From CAMYMQ01 sp963730305 (GTDB lineage Bacteria; Pseudomonadota; Alphaproteobacteria; Bin65), in contig CAVSRB010000005.1 of the NCBI GenBank assembly GCA_963730305.1, positions 123,302 through 187,301 on the forward strand: 64,000 nt of DNA, given 5' to 3'. The notes below the pieces were generated by a model. It was not told where the DNA came from. It worked only from the letters and a program-made list of their open reading frames with translations, and made no database searches. Of this stretch, positions 51,073 through 64,000 are shown in pieces (position 1 is the stretch's first letter; each line of letters opens with the position of its first letter). The translations under genes and the position numbers were made by a program.

Positions 51073-53156
51073 TCAGCCTTCCGTGCCGGTGCGGCCGTCG
51101 TCGAAGGTCCGGCGCAGGTCGGTGCACTGCGCCATGATCTCCGAACAGCGGGTGATCGGGTCGGTCATGTAGAAATTCTCGATCGTGCTCCGGAACGGCG
51201 CGGCGTCGAGATCGCCGGCCTTGCCGAACTTGCCCCAGCGCGCCGGCGCGACCTCGTCGATCGCGGCGAAGATCTTGTTGGCCTCGGCCAGGCGGGCGCG
51301 GAGCTGGAGGAGATTGTCGTACGGCAGCTTGTGGCCGAGCACGTCCGACAGCGCGCGGACGATGGCCCAGTCCTCGCGCGCCTCGCCCGGCGGGAACACC
51401 GCCAGCAAGCCGCGCTGCGGCCGGCCCTCGGTGTTGACGTAGGTGCCGTGCTTCTCGGTGTAGGCGGCGCCCGGCAGGATCACGTCGGCGCGGTGCGCGC
51501 CCTCGTCGCCGTGGTGGCCCTGGTAGACGACGAAGGCGCCCTTGCCGGCTCGCCCAGCCGCGCCATGTCGATCTCGTCGGCGCCGAGCAGGTAGACCAGC
51601 TTGATCGTCGCCGCTCTCGGCGCCGGCCAGGATGCCGGCGACGTCCTTGCCGCCCTTGCCCGGCACGAAGCCGAGGTCGAGGCCGCCGACCCGGGCCGCG
51701 GCCGTGTGCAGCACGTTGAAGCCGTTCCAGTCCTTGCCGACCATGCCGGTCTCTTCGGCGACGTGGCGGGCGAGCGCCAGGACCGCGGCGCCGTCGGGCC
51801 GGGCGAGCGCGCCCTGCCCCAGGATCAGCATCGGCCGCTCGGCGTCGGCCAGCGTCTTGGCGAAGCTGTGCTTGCCGTCGGCGACGTCCTGCAGGGTCTC
51901 CGGGCCGGCGCCCAGGTGGGTATGCGGATAGGTCAGGTCGACCGCCTCGCCGATCACGCCGACCGGGAAGCCGCCGGCGAGCCAGCGCTTGCGGATGCGG
52001 GCGTTGAGCACCGCCGCCTCGATCCGCGGGTTCGATCCGACGATCAGCAGCGCGTCGGCCTGCGTCGATGCCGGCGATCGTGCGTGTTGAACAGGTAGCC
52101 GGCGCGGTTGCCGCCGGGTCGAGCCTGGCGCCGTCCTGGCGGCAGTCGAGGTTGGGCGAGCCGAGCGCGTCCATCAGCTCCTTGAGCGCGAACATCGATT
52201 CGCAGTCGGCCAGGTCGCCCGCGATCGCCGCCATCGCCGCGCCGTCGAGCCCCTTGGCCTTGGCCGCGATCGCCGCGAAGGCCTCCTCCCAGCTCGCCGG
52301 CTTGAGCTTGCCGTCGCCGCGGACGTAGGGCCGGTCGAGCCGCTGGCGGCGCAGGCCGTCGTAGACGAAGCGGCGTCTTGTCGGAGATCCACTCCTCGTT
52401 CACGTCGTCGTTGAGCCGCGGCAGGACGCGCATGACCTCGGCGCCGCGGGCGTCGACACGGATGTTCGAGCCGACCGCGTCCATCACGTCGACCGACTCG
52501 GTCTTGCGCAGCTCCCACGAGCGCGCGGTGAAGGCATAGGGCTTGGAGGTCAGCGCGCCGACCGGGCACAGGTCGATGACGTTGGCCGACAGTTCGGAGG
52601 TCAGCGAGCGCTCGAGATAGGTGGTGATCTCCATGTGCTCGCCGCGGCCCAGTCGCGCCGAGCTCCTCGACGCCGGCGACCTCGGTCGCGAAGCGGATGC
52701 AGCGGGTGCAATGGATGCAGCGGGTCATGATCGTCTTGACCAGCGGGCCCATATACTTGTCGGCGACCGCGCGCTTGTTCTCGTGGAAGCGCGAGCGGTC
52801 CATGCCATAGGCCATGGCCTGGTCCTGCAGGTCGCACTCGCCGCCCTGGTCGCAGATCGGGCAGTCGAGCGGATGGTTGATCAGCAGGAACTCCATCACG
52901 CCCTTGCGGGCCTTCCGGGTCTTCTCCGAGTTGGTGAACACGACCATGCCGTCCGTCGACCGGCAGGGCGCAGGACGCGACCGGCTTGGGCGCCTTCTCG
53001 ACCTCGACCAGGCACATGCGGCAGTTGCCGGCGATCGACAGCCGCTCGTGGAAGCAGAAGTGCGGGACCTCCTTGCCGGCCAGCTCGCAGCGCCTGCAGC
53101 AGGGTCAGGCCGTCCTGGACCTCGATTTCTTCGCCGTCGATCGTGAGCTTCGCCAT
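51073..53156 (-). CDS. nuoG: NADH-quinone oxidoreductase subunit G (about nine apparent indels)
   Basis: Peripheral-arm subunit with a 2Fe-2S and several 4Fe-4S clusters on a molybdopterin-oxidoreductase-like scaffold. MAKLTIDGEEIEVQDGLTLL, HFCFHERLSIAGNCRMCLVE (N1b ligands), HPLDCPICDQGGECDLQDQA, TRCIHCTRCIRFATEVAGV, and later LYLLIVGSNPRIEAA-like and KHGTYVNTEGRPQRG regions. Insertions near 53091, 52966, 52652, 52376, 52086, 52064, 51618 and deletions near 52122 and 51549 break the frame. Net correction gives 692 residues, as in relatives. GAGGA lies eight bases before the ATG at 53156. Confidence 0.93.
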
Positions 53157-53167
53157 GGCTCGCGTCC

Positions 53168-54467
<1,300 letters not shown>

Positions 54468-54473
54468 GCTGCC

Positions 54474-55086
54474 CTACTCTCCGGCCGCCGTCAGCGTGGT
54501 CGGCCCGCCCACCGGCTCGGAGGTATGGCGCCCGGACTGGGAGCCCGTCTTCGGCTGCTCGCCCTTCTTGAGCGCGCGCAGCACCTCCTTGACGTTCTCC
54601 TTGGTCAGGTCTTCGTAGTAGTCGTCGTTGATCTGGACCATCGGCGCGTTGACGCAGGCGCCGAGGCACTCGACCTCCATGAGCGTGAACAGGCCGTCGT
54701 CGGTGGTCTCGCCGACGCCGACGCCCAGCTCCTCGGTGATCGCGGCGAAGACGTCGTCCGAGCCGCGCAGCCAGCACGGCGTCGTGCGTGCAGACCTGGA
54801 CCAGGTATTTGCCGACCGGCGCCAGGTTGAACATGGTGTAGAAGGTGGCGACCTCGAGCACGCGGATCGTGGCCATGTCGAGCATCTCGGCGACGTGCTC
54901 GATCGCGGCCTGGGGCACCCAGCCGTCGTGCTGGCGCTGGGCGAGGTCGAGCAGCGGCAGAACCGCGCTCGCCTGCCGGCCCTCCGGGTATTTGGCGATA
55001 TGGGCCTCGGCCTTCTTCCGGTTCTCCGGCGTGAAGGCGAAGCTCTCCGGCTGCTCGAAGCCGTTGGCGCCGACGCGAACGGTCAT
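54474..55086 (-). CDS. nuoE: NADH-quinone oxidoreductase subunit E (one apparent frameshift)
   Basis: 2Fe-2S (N1a) subunit bound to NuoF. FAFTPENRKKAEAHIAKYPE, QRQHDGWVPQAAIEHVAEML, ATFYTMFNLAPVGKY, then the ligands in VCTTTPCWLRGS and VECLGACVNAPMVQINDDYY. An extra C near 54781 falls between the two threonines of the first ligand motif. Corrected length is 203 residues, with a C-terminal low-complexity tail (TGSQSGRHTSEPVGGP). ATG at 55086 overlaps the nuoD stop; six bases separate it from nuoF. Confidence 0.94.
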
Positions 55087-56290
55087 CGGTCGATCTCCCC
55101 GAACACGATGTCCATCGAGCCGATGATCGCGACGATGTCGGCCAGCATGTGGCCCTTGGAGAGGAAGTCGCTCGCCTGCAGGAAGGCGAAGCCCGGCGCG
55201 CGGATCTTGCAGCGGTAGGGCCTGTTGGTGCCGTCGGCGACCAGGTAGACGCCGAACTCGCCCTTGGGCGCCTCGACCGCCGTGTAGGTCTCGCCGGCGG
55301 GCACGTGATAGCCCTCGGTGTAGAGCTTGAAGTGATGGATCAGCGCTTCCATCGAATGCTTCATCTCGCCCCGGCGCGGCGGCGAGATCTTGTTGTTGTC
55401 GACCAGCACCGGGCCGTCGACGGTGGCCAGCCGCTCGATCGCCTGCTGCATCAGGGCGATGCTCTGGCGCATCTCCTCGATGCGGACCAGGTAGCGGTCG
55501 TAGCAGTCGCCGTTCTTGCCGACCGGGATGTCGAAGTCGTAGCTCGTCGTAGCCGTCGTAGGGCTGCGCCTTGCGCAGGTCCCAGGCCACCCCCGACCCG
55601 CGCAGCATCGGGCCGGAGAAGCCCCAGTCGAGCGCGTCCTCGGCGGTCGACCACGCCGATGTCGACGGTGCGCTGCTTGAAGATGCGGTTGTCGGTCGAG
55701 CAGCCCCTCCATGTCGTCGACGACCTTGGGGAAGGCCTCCGCACCACGTGGCGATGTCGTCGATCAGCGCCGGCCGGCAGGTCCTGGTGCACCCCGCCGG
55801 GCCGGAAGATAGGCGGCGTGCAGCCGCGCGCCGGAGGCGCGCTCGTAGAACTCCATCAGCTTCTCGCGCTCCTCGAACCCCCACAGGAACGGCGTCATCG
55901 CGCCGACGTCCATCGCGAAGGTGGTGACGTTGAGCAGGTGGTTGAGGATCCGGCCGATCTCGCGAATAGAGCACCCGGATGTACCTGGGCGCGCGGCGGC
56001 GCGTCGAGGCCGAGCAGCTTCTCGACGGCCAGCGCGAAGGCGTGCTCCTGGTTCATCGGCGCGACGTAGTCGAGCCGGTCGAAATAGGGCAGCGCCTGGA
56101 GATAGGTCTTGTACTCGATCAGCTTCTCGGTGCCGCGGTGCAGCAGGCCGATATGCGGGTCCGCGCGCTCGACCACCTCGCCGTCCATCTCGAGGACCAG
56201 GCGCAGCACGCCGTGGGCCGCGGGATGCTGCGGCCCGAAGTTCAGGGTCAGGTTCTTGATCTTGACTTCGCCGGGCTGGGTCGTGGTCAC
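55083..56290 (-). CDS. nuoD: NADH-quinone oxidoreductase subunit D (eight apparent insertions)
   Basis: 49-kDa-type subunit lining the quinone site. LTLNFGPQHPAAHGVLRLVL with the quinone-site His, PHIGLLHRGTEKLIEYKTY, YFDRLDYVAPMNQEHAFALA, YSEIGRILNHLLNVTTFAMD, MTPFLWGFEEREKLMEFYER, and at the end FLSKGHMLADIVAIIGSMDI. Extra bases near 55990, 55965, 55810, 55772, 55738, 55697, 55651 and 55545 break the frame, almost all right after a third codon position. Corrected length is 399 residues. GTG at 56290 overlaps the nuoC stop (GTGA). Confidence 0.93.
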
Positions 56291-56915
56291 GCGGCCCCCT
56301 CCTCCGGCGCCTCGCCGGCGGCCTTCTCGTCGCCGGGCAGCACGGTGGTCATGCCCTCCCACGGGCTGATGAAATCGAAGGTGCGGAATTCCTGGGTCAG
56401 CTTGACCGGCTCGTAGACCACGCGCTTCTGCTCGTCGTCGTAGCGGACCTCGACAAGCCGGTCAGCGGGAAGTCCTTGCGCAGCGGATGGCCGTCGAAGC
56501 CGTAGTCGGTCAGGAGGCGGCGCAGGTCGGGATGGTCGGAGAAGAAGATGCCGTAGAGGTCCCAGGCCTCGCGCTCGTACCAGCCGGCGGCGCTGAACAC
56601 CGCCGTCGCCGACGGCACCGGGGTCTCCTCGTCGGTCGCCAGCTTGACCCGGCAGCGCTGGTTCTGGGAGATCGAGAGCAGGTTGTAGACGACCTCGAAC
56701 CGGTTCTCCCGGTCGGGATAGTCGACGCCGCACAGGTCGACCAGGCAGTCGAAGCGGCATTCGCTGTCGTCGCGCAGCAGGGTCAGCACCTTGACGATCG
56801 AGGGCCGCGGCACGGTGAAGCACAGCTCGCCCTTCTCCACCGTCGCGGTGCTGATGTCGTGGGGCAGCACGGCGGCAACATGATCTGCCAGGTCGCGGAG
56901 CGCCTCGTCGCTCAT
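56287..56915 (-). CDS. nuoC: NADH-quinone oxidoreductase subunit C (one apparent deletion)
   Basis: 30-kDa-type peripheral subunit without cofactors. The signature region EREAWDLYGIFFSDHPDLRR, LLTDYGFDGHPLRKDFPL leads to TGFVEVRYDDEQKRVVYEPV. A base is missing near 56460 between TGF and VEVRYD; corrected length is 209 residues. The C-terminal 20 residues are Glu/Ala-rich. ATG at 56915 is 21 bases after the nuoB stop. Confidence 0.94.
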
Positions 56916-56935
56916 CGTCCTTCCCGCTCCCTCCG

Positions 56936-57457
56936 CTACCGGACGATGCTGCTGGTTCGGCGGATTTTCTTCTGCAGCTGCAGAATGCCGTACAGGAGAG
57001 CCTCGGCCGTCGGCGGGCAGCCGGGGACGTAGACGTCGACGGGGACGATGCGGTCGCAGCCACGCACGACGGAATAGGAATAGTGGTAGTAGCCGCCGCC
57101 GTTGGCGCACGAGCCCATCGAGATCACCCAGCGCGGCTCGGCCATCTGGTCGTAGACCTTGCGCAGCGCCGGGGCCATCTTGTTGCACAGGGTGCCGGCG
57201 ACGATCATCACGTCGGACTGGCGCGGGCTCGGCCGGAACACGATGCCGAAGCGGTCGAGGTCGTAGCGCGCGGCGCCGGTGTGCATCATCTCGACGGCGC
57301 AGCAGGCCAGGCCGAAGGTCATCGGCCACATCGAGCCCGTCCGCGCCCAGTTGACGAGGTCGTCAATGGTCGACGTGACGAAGCCCTTCTTGGAGAACTC
57401 CCGGTCGAGATACTGATCGAGTGCGGCGTTGCCGGCGTCTGCGGTCGCTACTCCCAT
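56936..57457 (-). CDS. nuoB: NADH-quinone oxidoreductase subunit B
   Basis: Carries the terminal 4Fe-4S cluster N2 that reduces quinone. Adjacent cysteines in MTFGLACCAVEMMHTGAARY, then RQSDVMIVAGTLCNKMAP, SMGSCANGGGYYHYSYSVVR and DVYVPGCPPTAEALLYGILQ supply the ligands. ATG at 57457 (MGVATAD) is preferred over 57478 because GGGG lies eight bases upstream and the overlap with nuoA is then only ten bases. Frame intact. Confidence 0.96.
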   Translation of the reverse strand: MGVATADAGNAALDQYLDREFSKKGFVTSTIDDLVNWARTGSMWPMTFGLACCAVEMMHTGAARYDLDRFGIVFRPSPRQSDVMIVAGTLCNKMAPALRKVYDQMAEPRWVISMGSCANGGGYYHYSYSVVRGCDRIVPVDVYVPGCPPTAEALLYGILQLQKKIRRTSSIVR

Positions 57458-57813
57458 TCGAGCGCCCCTTTCCGCCATTCGTAGACGAAGCCGACGGTCA
57501 GGATGCCGAGGAAGCCGACCATCGACCAGAAACCGAAGGCTTGGGTCTCACCTAAGGTGATCGCCCAGGGAAACAAGAAGGCCACTTCGAGGTCGAAGAT
57601 GATGAACAGGATCGCGACCAGGTAGAAGCGCACGTCGAACTGGCCGCGCGTGTCGGTGAACGCCTCGAAGCCGCACTCGTAGGCGGACAGCTTCTCCGAA
57701 TCCGGCTTCTGGCGGGCGACCACGAAGGACGCCACCACCATCACGGTCGCCAACCCGACGGCGACCCCGATGAAGACCAGGATCGGCAGGTATTCGCGAA
57801 GGAGTTCACTCAT
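57448..57813 (-). CDS. nuoA: NADH-quinone oxidoreductase subunit A
   Basis: 121-residue three-helix membrane subunit. LREYLPILVFIGVAVGLATV, KLSAYECGFEAFTDTRGQFD with the redox-sensitive Cys loop, FYLVAILFIIFDLEVAFLFP and GFVYEWRKGALEWE are canonical. First gene of the 14-gene nuo operon. A good promoter lies 60-88 bases upstream. Start at ATG 57813; an upstream in-frame start is unlikely. Frame intact. Confidence 0.97.
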   Translation of the reverse strand: MSELLREYLPILVFIGVAVGLATVMVVASFVVARQKPDSEKLSAYECGFEAFTDTRGQFDVRFYLVAILFIIFDLEVAFLFPWAITLGETQAFGFWSMVGFLGILTVGFVYEWRKGALEWE

Positions 57814-57872
57814 CAAAATCGCTCTTGGACATTGGGGTCCCGGCGCCAAGGCCAGAGCGGCCCGGTGCCCGA

Positions 57873-57901
57873 CTTATAGTGCGGGCGACGGCGATTGCAA
57901 A
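57873..57901 (-). promoter_or_regulatory. nuo operon promoter
   Basis: On the minus strand TTTGCA (57901-57896) and TATAAG (57878-57873) are separated by exactly 17 bases, a good sigma-70 fit in an otherwise GC-rich sequence. It lies 60 bases upstream of the nuoA ATG. Confidence 0.7.
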
Positions 57902-58043
57902 GGGTGGATGTTGCTTTGCACAAGGGGTTTGCGCCGAGGCCGGCGGCGATGCCGGAATTCGCCCGGACCCGCCGCCACGCACGGATACGGGCGGCTCCTA
58001 CGGGAGCCGGTTGCGGGTCGTCGACGATGTGGTGGAGGGGTCG

Positions 58044-58120
58044 TGGCGGGAGTGACGGGACTCGAACCCGCGGCCTCTGGCGTGACAGGCCAGCGCTCTA
58101 ACCAACTGAGCTACACCCCC
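58044..58120 (-). tRNA. tRNA-Asp (GTC)
   Basis: 77 nucleotides with full cloverleaf: acceptor GGGGGTG pairing with CACTCCC, D-arm TAGCTCAGTTGGTTAGAGC, anticodon loop CTGTCAC giving anticodon GTC, T-arm GGGTTCGAGTCCC, and encoded CCA. Confidence 0.97.
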
Positions 58121-58191
58121 TCGCAAGCGAGCCGTGGATGTAATGCCCGCCCGGGATGCTGTCAAGCAAAGCGCGGCCGCGCCGCGCCGCG

Positions 58192-58692
58192 CTATTTCAC
58201 CGCGCCGACCTTCTTGAAGTCGATCGTCTTGAGATGCTCTTCGATGGTCTCGATCTTGGCGGTGCCGATGGCCAGGACGAGGATGCGGTCGTCGAGCCAG
58301 ATCCGCACTTCGGTCTTGCCGGGGAAGGCGCGGATCAGCGCCGGCTGGTCGTTGATCTTGCGGACCTCGTAGCCGCGCCGCTTGGCGAGGTCGGGGGTGG
58401 TCAGCAGCTTCTGCTTGTAATGCAGGCCCCGGGTCCGGGTCTCGTAGACCAGGGTGAAGCGCTGGTTGCCCTGGGTCGTCCAGTAGCGCGCCCGCGCCTC
58501 CGCGCCGCCGTCGCGCCAGGAGATGCGCGGCCGGGTCGCGCTCCAGTCCTTGATCGCCTCGGGCATCAGCGCGGCCAGATGCTGCGCGGTGGCGCGGTCC
58601 AGCCGCCGCTGCTTGGCCTTGTCCGACAGCGCGTGGGCCGGCGCCAGCGCCAGGCCGGTCAGTCCCAGGGCGAGGACCATTGCGCGGATCAT
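58192..58692 (-). CDS. Hypothetical secreted protein between two tRNA genes
   Basis: 166 residues, family not recognised. A clear signal peptide (MIRAMVLALGLTGLALAPAHA) with likely cleavage after AHA suggests a periplasmic product. The mature part is basic and mixed alpha/beta, with LDRATAQHLAALMPEAIKDW, FTLVYETRTRGLHYKQKLL and a C-terminal strand RIWLDDRILVLAIGTAKIE followed by ETIEEHLKTIDFKKV. ATG at 58692 is preferred because GGAGGA lies eight bases upstream; the longer TTG start has no support. No cysteine and no enzyme motif are seen. Confidence 0.75.
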   Translation of the reverse strand: MIRAMVLALGLTGLALAPAHALSDKAKQRRLDRATAQHLAALMPEAIKDWSATRPRISWRDGGAEARARYWTTQGNQRFTLVYETRTRGLHYKQKLLTTPDLAKRRGYEVRKINDQPALIRAFPGKTEVRIWLDDRILVLAIGTAKIETIEEHLKTIDFKKVGAVK

Positions 58693-58739
58693 GGCGGCAT
58701 TCCTCCGCAAGCTTCGGGCGCCGCGGCGCCCGGTGGACC

Positions 58740-58815
58740 TGGTGGGCGGTGACGGGATCGAACCGCCGACCTACTGGGTGTAAACCAGTCGCTCTCCCAG
58801 CTGAGCTAACCGCCC
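58740..58815 (-). tRNA. tRNA-Val (TAC)
   Basis: 76 nucleotides: acceptor GGGCGGT pairing with ACCGCCC, D-arm TAGCTCAGCTGGGAGAGC, anticodon stem ACTGG/CCAGT around loop TTTACAC with anticodon TAC, T-arm GGCGGTTCGATCCCGTC, discriminator A and encoded CCA. Confidence 0.96.
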
Positions 58816-58942
58816 GTGCCGCGCCCGAACCGGCGTGGCGAATTCGCGCGCAATATAGCGGCCGGCCGGGGCCGCGCCAACGCCGGTGCGCGGGTCGTCG
58901 GCGGCCGGCGGACCGGTCATTCCCGATGGATATCCCCAATGC

Positions 58943-58968
58943 AAAACGGCCCCGCTGATGCGGGGCCG
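58943..58968 (-). terminator. Rho-independent terminator after hup
   Basis: On the minus strand a perfect 9-bp stem CGGCCCCGC/GCGGGGCCG with a 4-base loop is followed by TTTTGC, 41 bases beyond the hup stop. It separates hup from the tRNA-Val gene. Confidence 0.8.
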
Positions 58969-59008
58969 CTGCAATCACCCGGTCGGGCGATCGGTATGAG
59001 GCGACCGT

Positions 59009-59281
59009 CTAGTTGACGGCGTCCTTGAGCGCCTTGCCGGCCTTGAACTTCGGCTGCTTGGACGCGGCAATCTGAATCTGCTGTCCGGTCCGCGGGTTGC
59101 GGCCGATGGAGGCGGCGCGATGCGTCACGTGGAACGTACCGAAACCGACGAGCTTGACTTCGTTGCCCGACTTCAGGCTGCCGGTGATGCAGTCGAGCAC
59201 CGCGTCGACAGCTCGGCCGGCGTCAGCCTTCGTCAGTCCAGACGATGCGGCGACGGCGGCGACCAAATCATTCTTATTCAC
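59009..59281 (-). CDS. hup: DNA-binding protein HU
   Basis: 90-residue nucleoid protein that bends DNA as a dimer. MNKNDLVAAVAASSGLTKAD, the core VKLVGFGTFHVTHRAASIGR, the Pro-containing DNA-contacting arm GRNPRTGQQIQIAASKQPKF and KAGKALKDAVN are canonical. The start codon is GTG at 59281, preceded by GAGGGGG at good spacing. It has its own promoter and terminator, downstream of lon as in many proteobacteria. Confidence 0.96.
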   Translation of the reverse strand: MNKNDLVAAVAASSGLTKADAGRAVDAVLDCITGSLKSGNEVKLVGFGTFHVTHRAASIGRNPRTGQQIQIAASKQPKFKAGKALKDAVN

Positions 59282-59388
59282 GCTTGCCCCCTCGTGTTTG
59301 GGTTGAGTCTATTGCCGGTTCGGTTCTACCGAGCCGGCGCCCGCACCGCCAATATCCGGGCGGTTCGAGCCTGCCAACACAGGACCAA

Positions 59389-59417
59389 AGTGTAGACTCC
59401 CGTAACGCGTCCGTCAA
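59389..59417 (-). promoter_or_regulatory. hup promoter
   Basis: Minus strand TTGACG (59417-59412) and TACACT (59394-59389) with exactly 17 bases between. It gives a leader of about 100 bases before the GTG start at 59281. Confidence 0.7.
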
Positions 59418-59474
59418 TCAACGGAGTGGGCCAAAAGCCACTTTTTTCGCCGGATTTCGGGCGATTCAGCCGAT

Positions 59475-61915
<2,441 letters not shown>

Positions 61916-62055
61916 CAGTCAGTTGAGAGCGCCGTCGTTCCGCCCGCACATTGCGCAGCGCGGAAGCTCGCGGCCTCGGTGCCGGAATCAGTCGCTAAGA
62001 TTGTGGCCCCCGAGGGCGATCGATTCAAGGTCTTGGGCTCGGCTCTGCGCCAGCC

Positions 62056-63336
<1,281 letters not shown>

Positions 63337-63534
63337 GCGCCTCGTCTTGTGCTGGTTATTAACAAGATTTTGCGCCTGATCATGTTAGCCACACAATAAA
63401 TCCAATGCCAATCCGAATCTTCATTCCGACACGTTCGAGTGTCGCAAGACTATGCTTAACGAGTCCTTAACGGATTTCAATGGCCGTTCCGGTTCGCGAT
63501 GCCGGATTTCGCCCTCCCCGCTCTTTGTCCCCCG

Positions 63535-64000
<466 letters not shown>

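Noticed and set aside
58740..59008. Integration site at the tRNA genes
   Set aside because: No integrase, no duplicated tRNA 3' end and no change in composition near either tRNA.
63427..63444. CGACAC/GTGTCG hairpin between clpP and clpX as a terminator
   Set aside because: Only 6 bp and no U-run in either direction; clpP-clpX are usually transcribed together or from a promoter in this gap.

Overview
The window is a 64-kb stretch of a GC-rich (high-60s percent by eye) alphaproteobacterial chromosome, most like Rhodospirillales and relatives. This rests on gene order: ppiD-moaC-moeA-lexA-comEC-gltX-gltA, the rpsB-tsf-pyrH-frr-uppS-cdsA-dxr-rseP-bamA-skp-fabZ-lpxA-lpxI-lpxB block, nuoA-N followed by birA-coaX-rnj-mce, and clpP-clpX-lon-hup. 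A GAAC-N7-GAAC LexA box and a short ProRS also fit. There are no insertion sequences, prophage genes, CRISPR arrays or rRNA genes. Almost everything is housekeeping.

Layout. 1-2773 (minus): a coupled glycosyltransferase / PIG-L deacetylase / flippase-like trio downstream of pyrG. 3053-5980 (minus): pyrG, secG, tpiA. 6177-10741 (plus): ppiD, moaC, moeA, lexA. 10705-12957 (minus): comEC. 13040-16409 (plus): gltX, gltA and a small methyltransferase. 16417-30699 (minus): translation, isoprenoid, envelope-assembly and lipid A genes, from rpsB down to lpxB and gloA. 30905-37757 (minus): proS, lolC, lolD, dnaE. 37900-39223 (plus): an AzgA-type purine permease, the only plus-strand gene after 16.4 kb, followed by an unusual 342-bp intergenic region with convergent terminators. 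39566-57813 (minus): the complete 14-gene complex I operon nuoA-N, then birA, coaX, rnj, mce and a DUF1467 gene. 58044-59281 (minus): tRNA-Asp, a small secreted protein, tRNA-Val and hup. 59475-64000 (minus): lon, clpX and a partial clpP.

How the genes work together. The rpsB-to-lpxB block couples translation factors (S2, EF-Ts, UMP kinase, RRF) to undecaprenyl-PP, CDP-diacylglycerol and MEP-pathway synthesis and then to outer-membrane assembly (RseP, BamA, Skp) and lipid A synthesis (FabZ, LpxA, LpxI, LpxB). LolCD and proS lie just upstream. Stop/start overlaps of 4 bases (pyrH-frr, cdsA-dxr, fabZ-lpxA, lpxB-gloA, nuoC-nuoD, nuoD-nuoE, coaX-rnj, glycosyltransferase-PIG-L) point to translational coupling. 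Good promoters are visible for lexA, nuoA and hup.

Data quality. About 25 conserved genes are broken by one to a dozen single-base indels each. I placed roughly 60 insertions and 8 deletions by hand. Reading frame and conserved motifs always resume on the other side, so the genes are annotated as whole CDSs spanning the indels. The extra base usually sits right after a third codon position and often looks like the alternative wobble base, which suggests a mixed-strain consensus artefact rather than real pseudogenes. The most biologically interesting items are the 14-base tandem repeat that chains stop and start codons before moeA, the intergenic RNA candidate at 39.2-39.6 kb, the absence of trpEGDC and lpxD from their usual places, and the glycolipid-type trio at the left edge.
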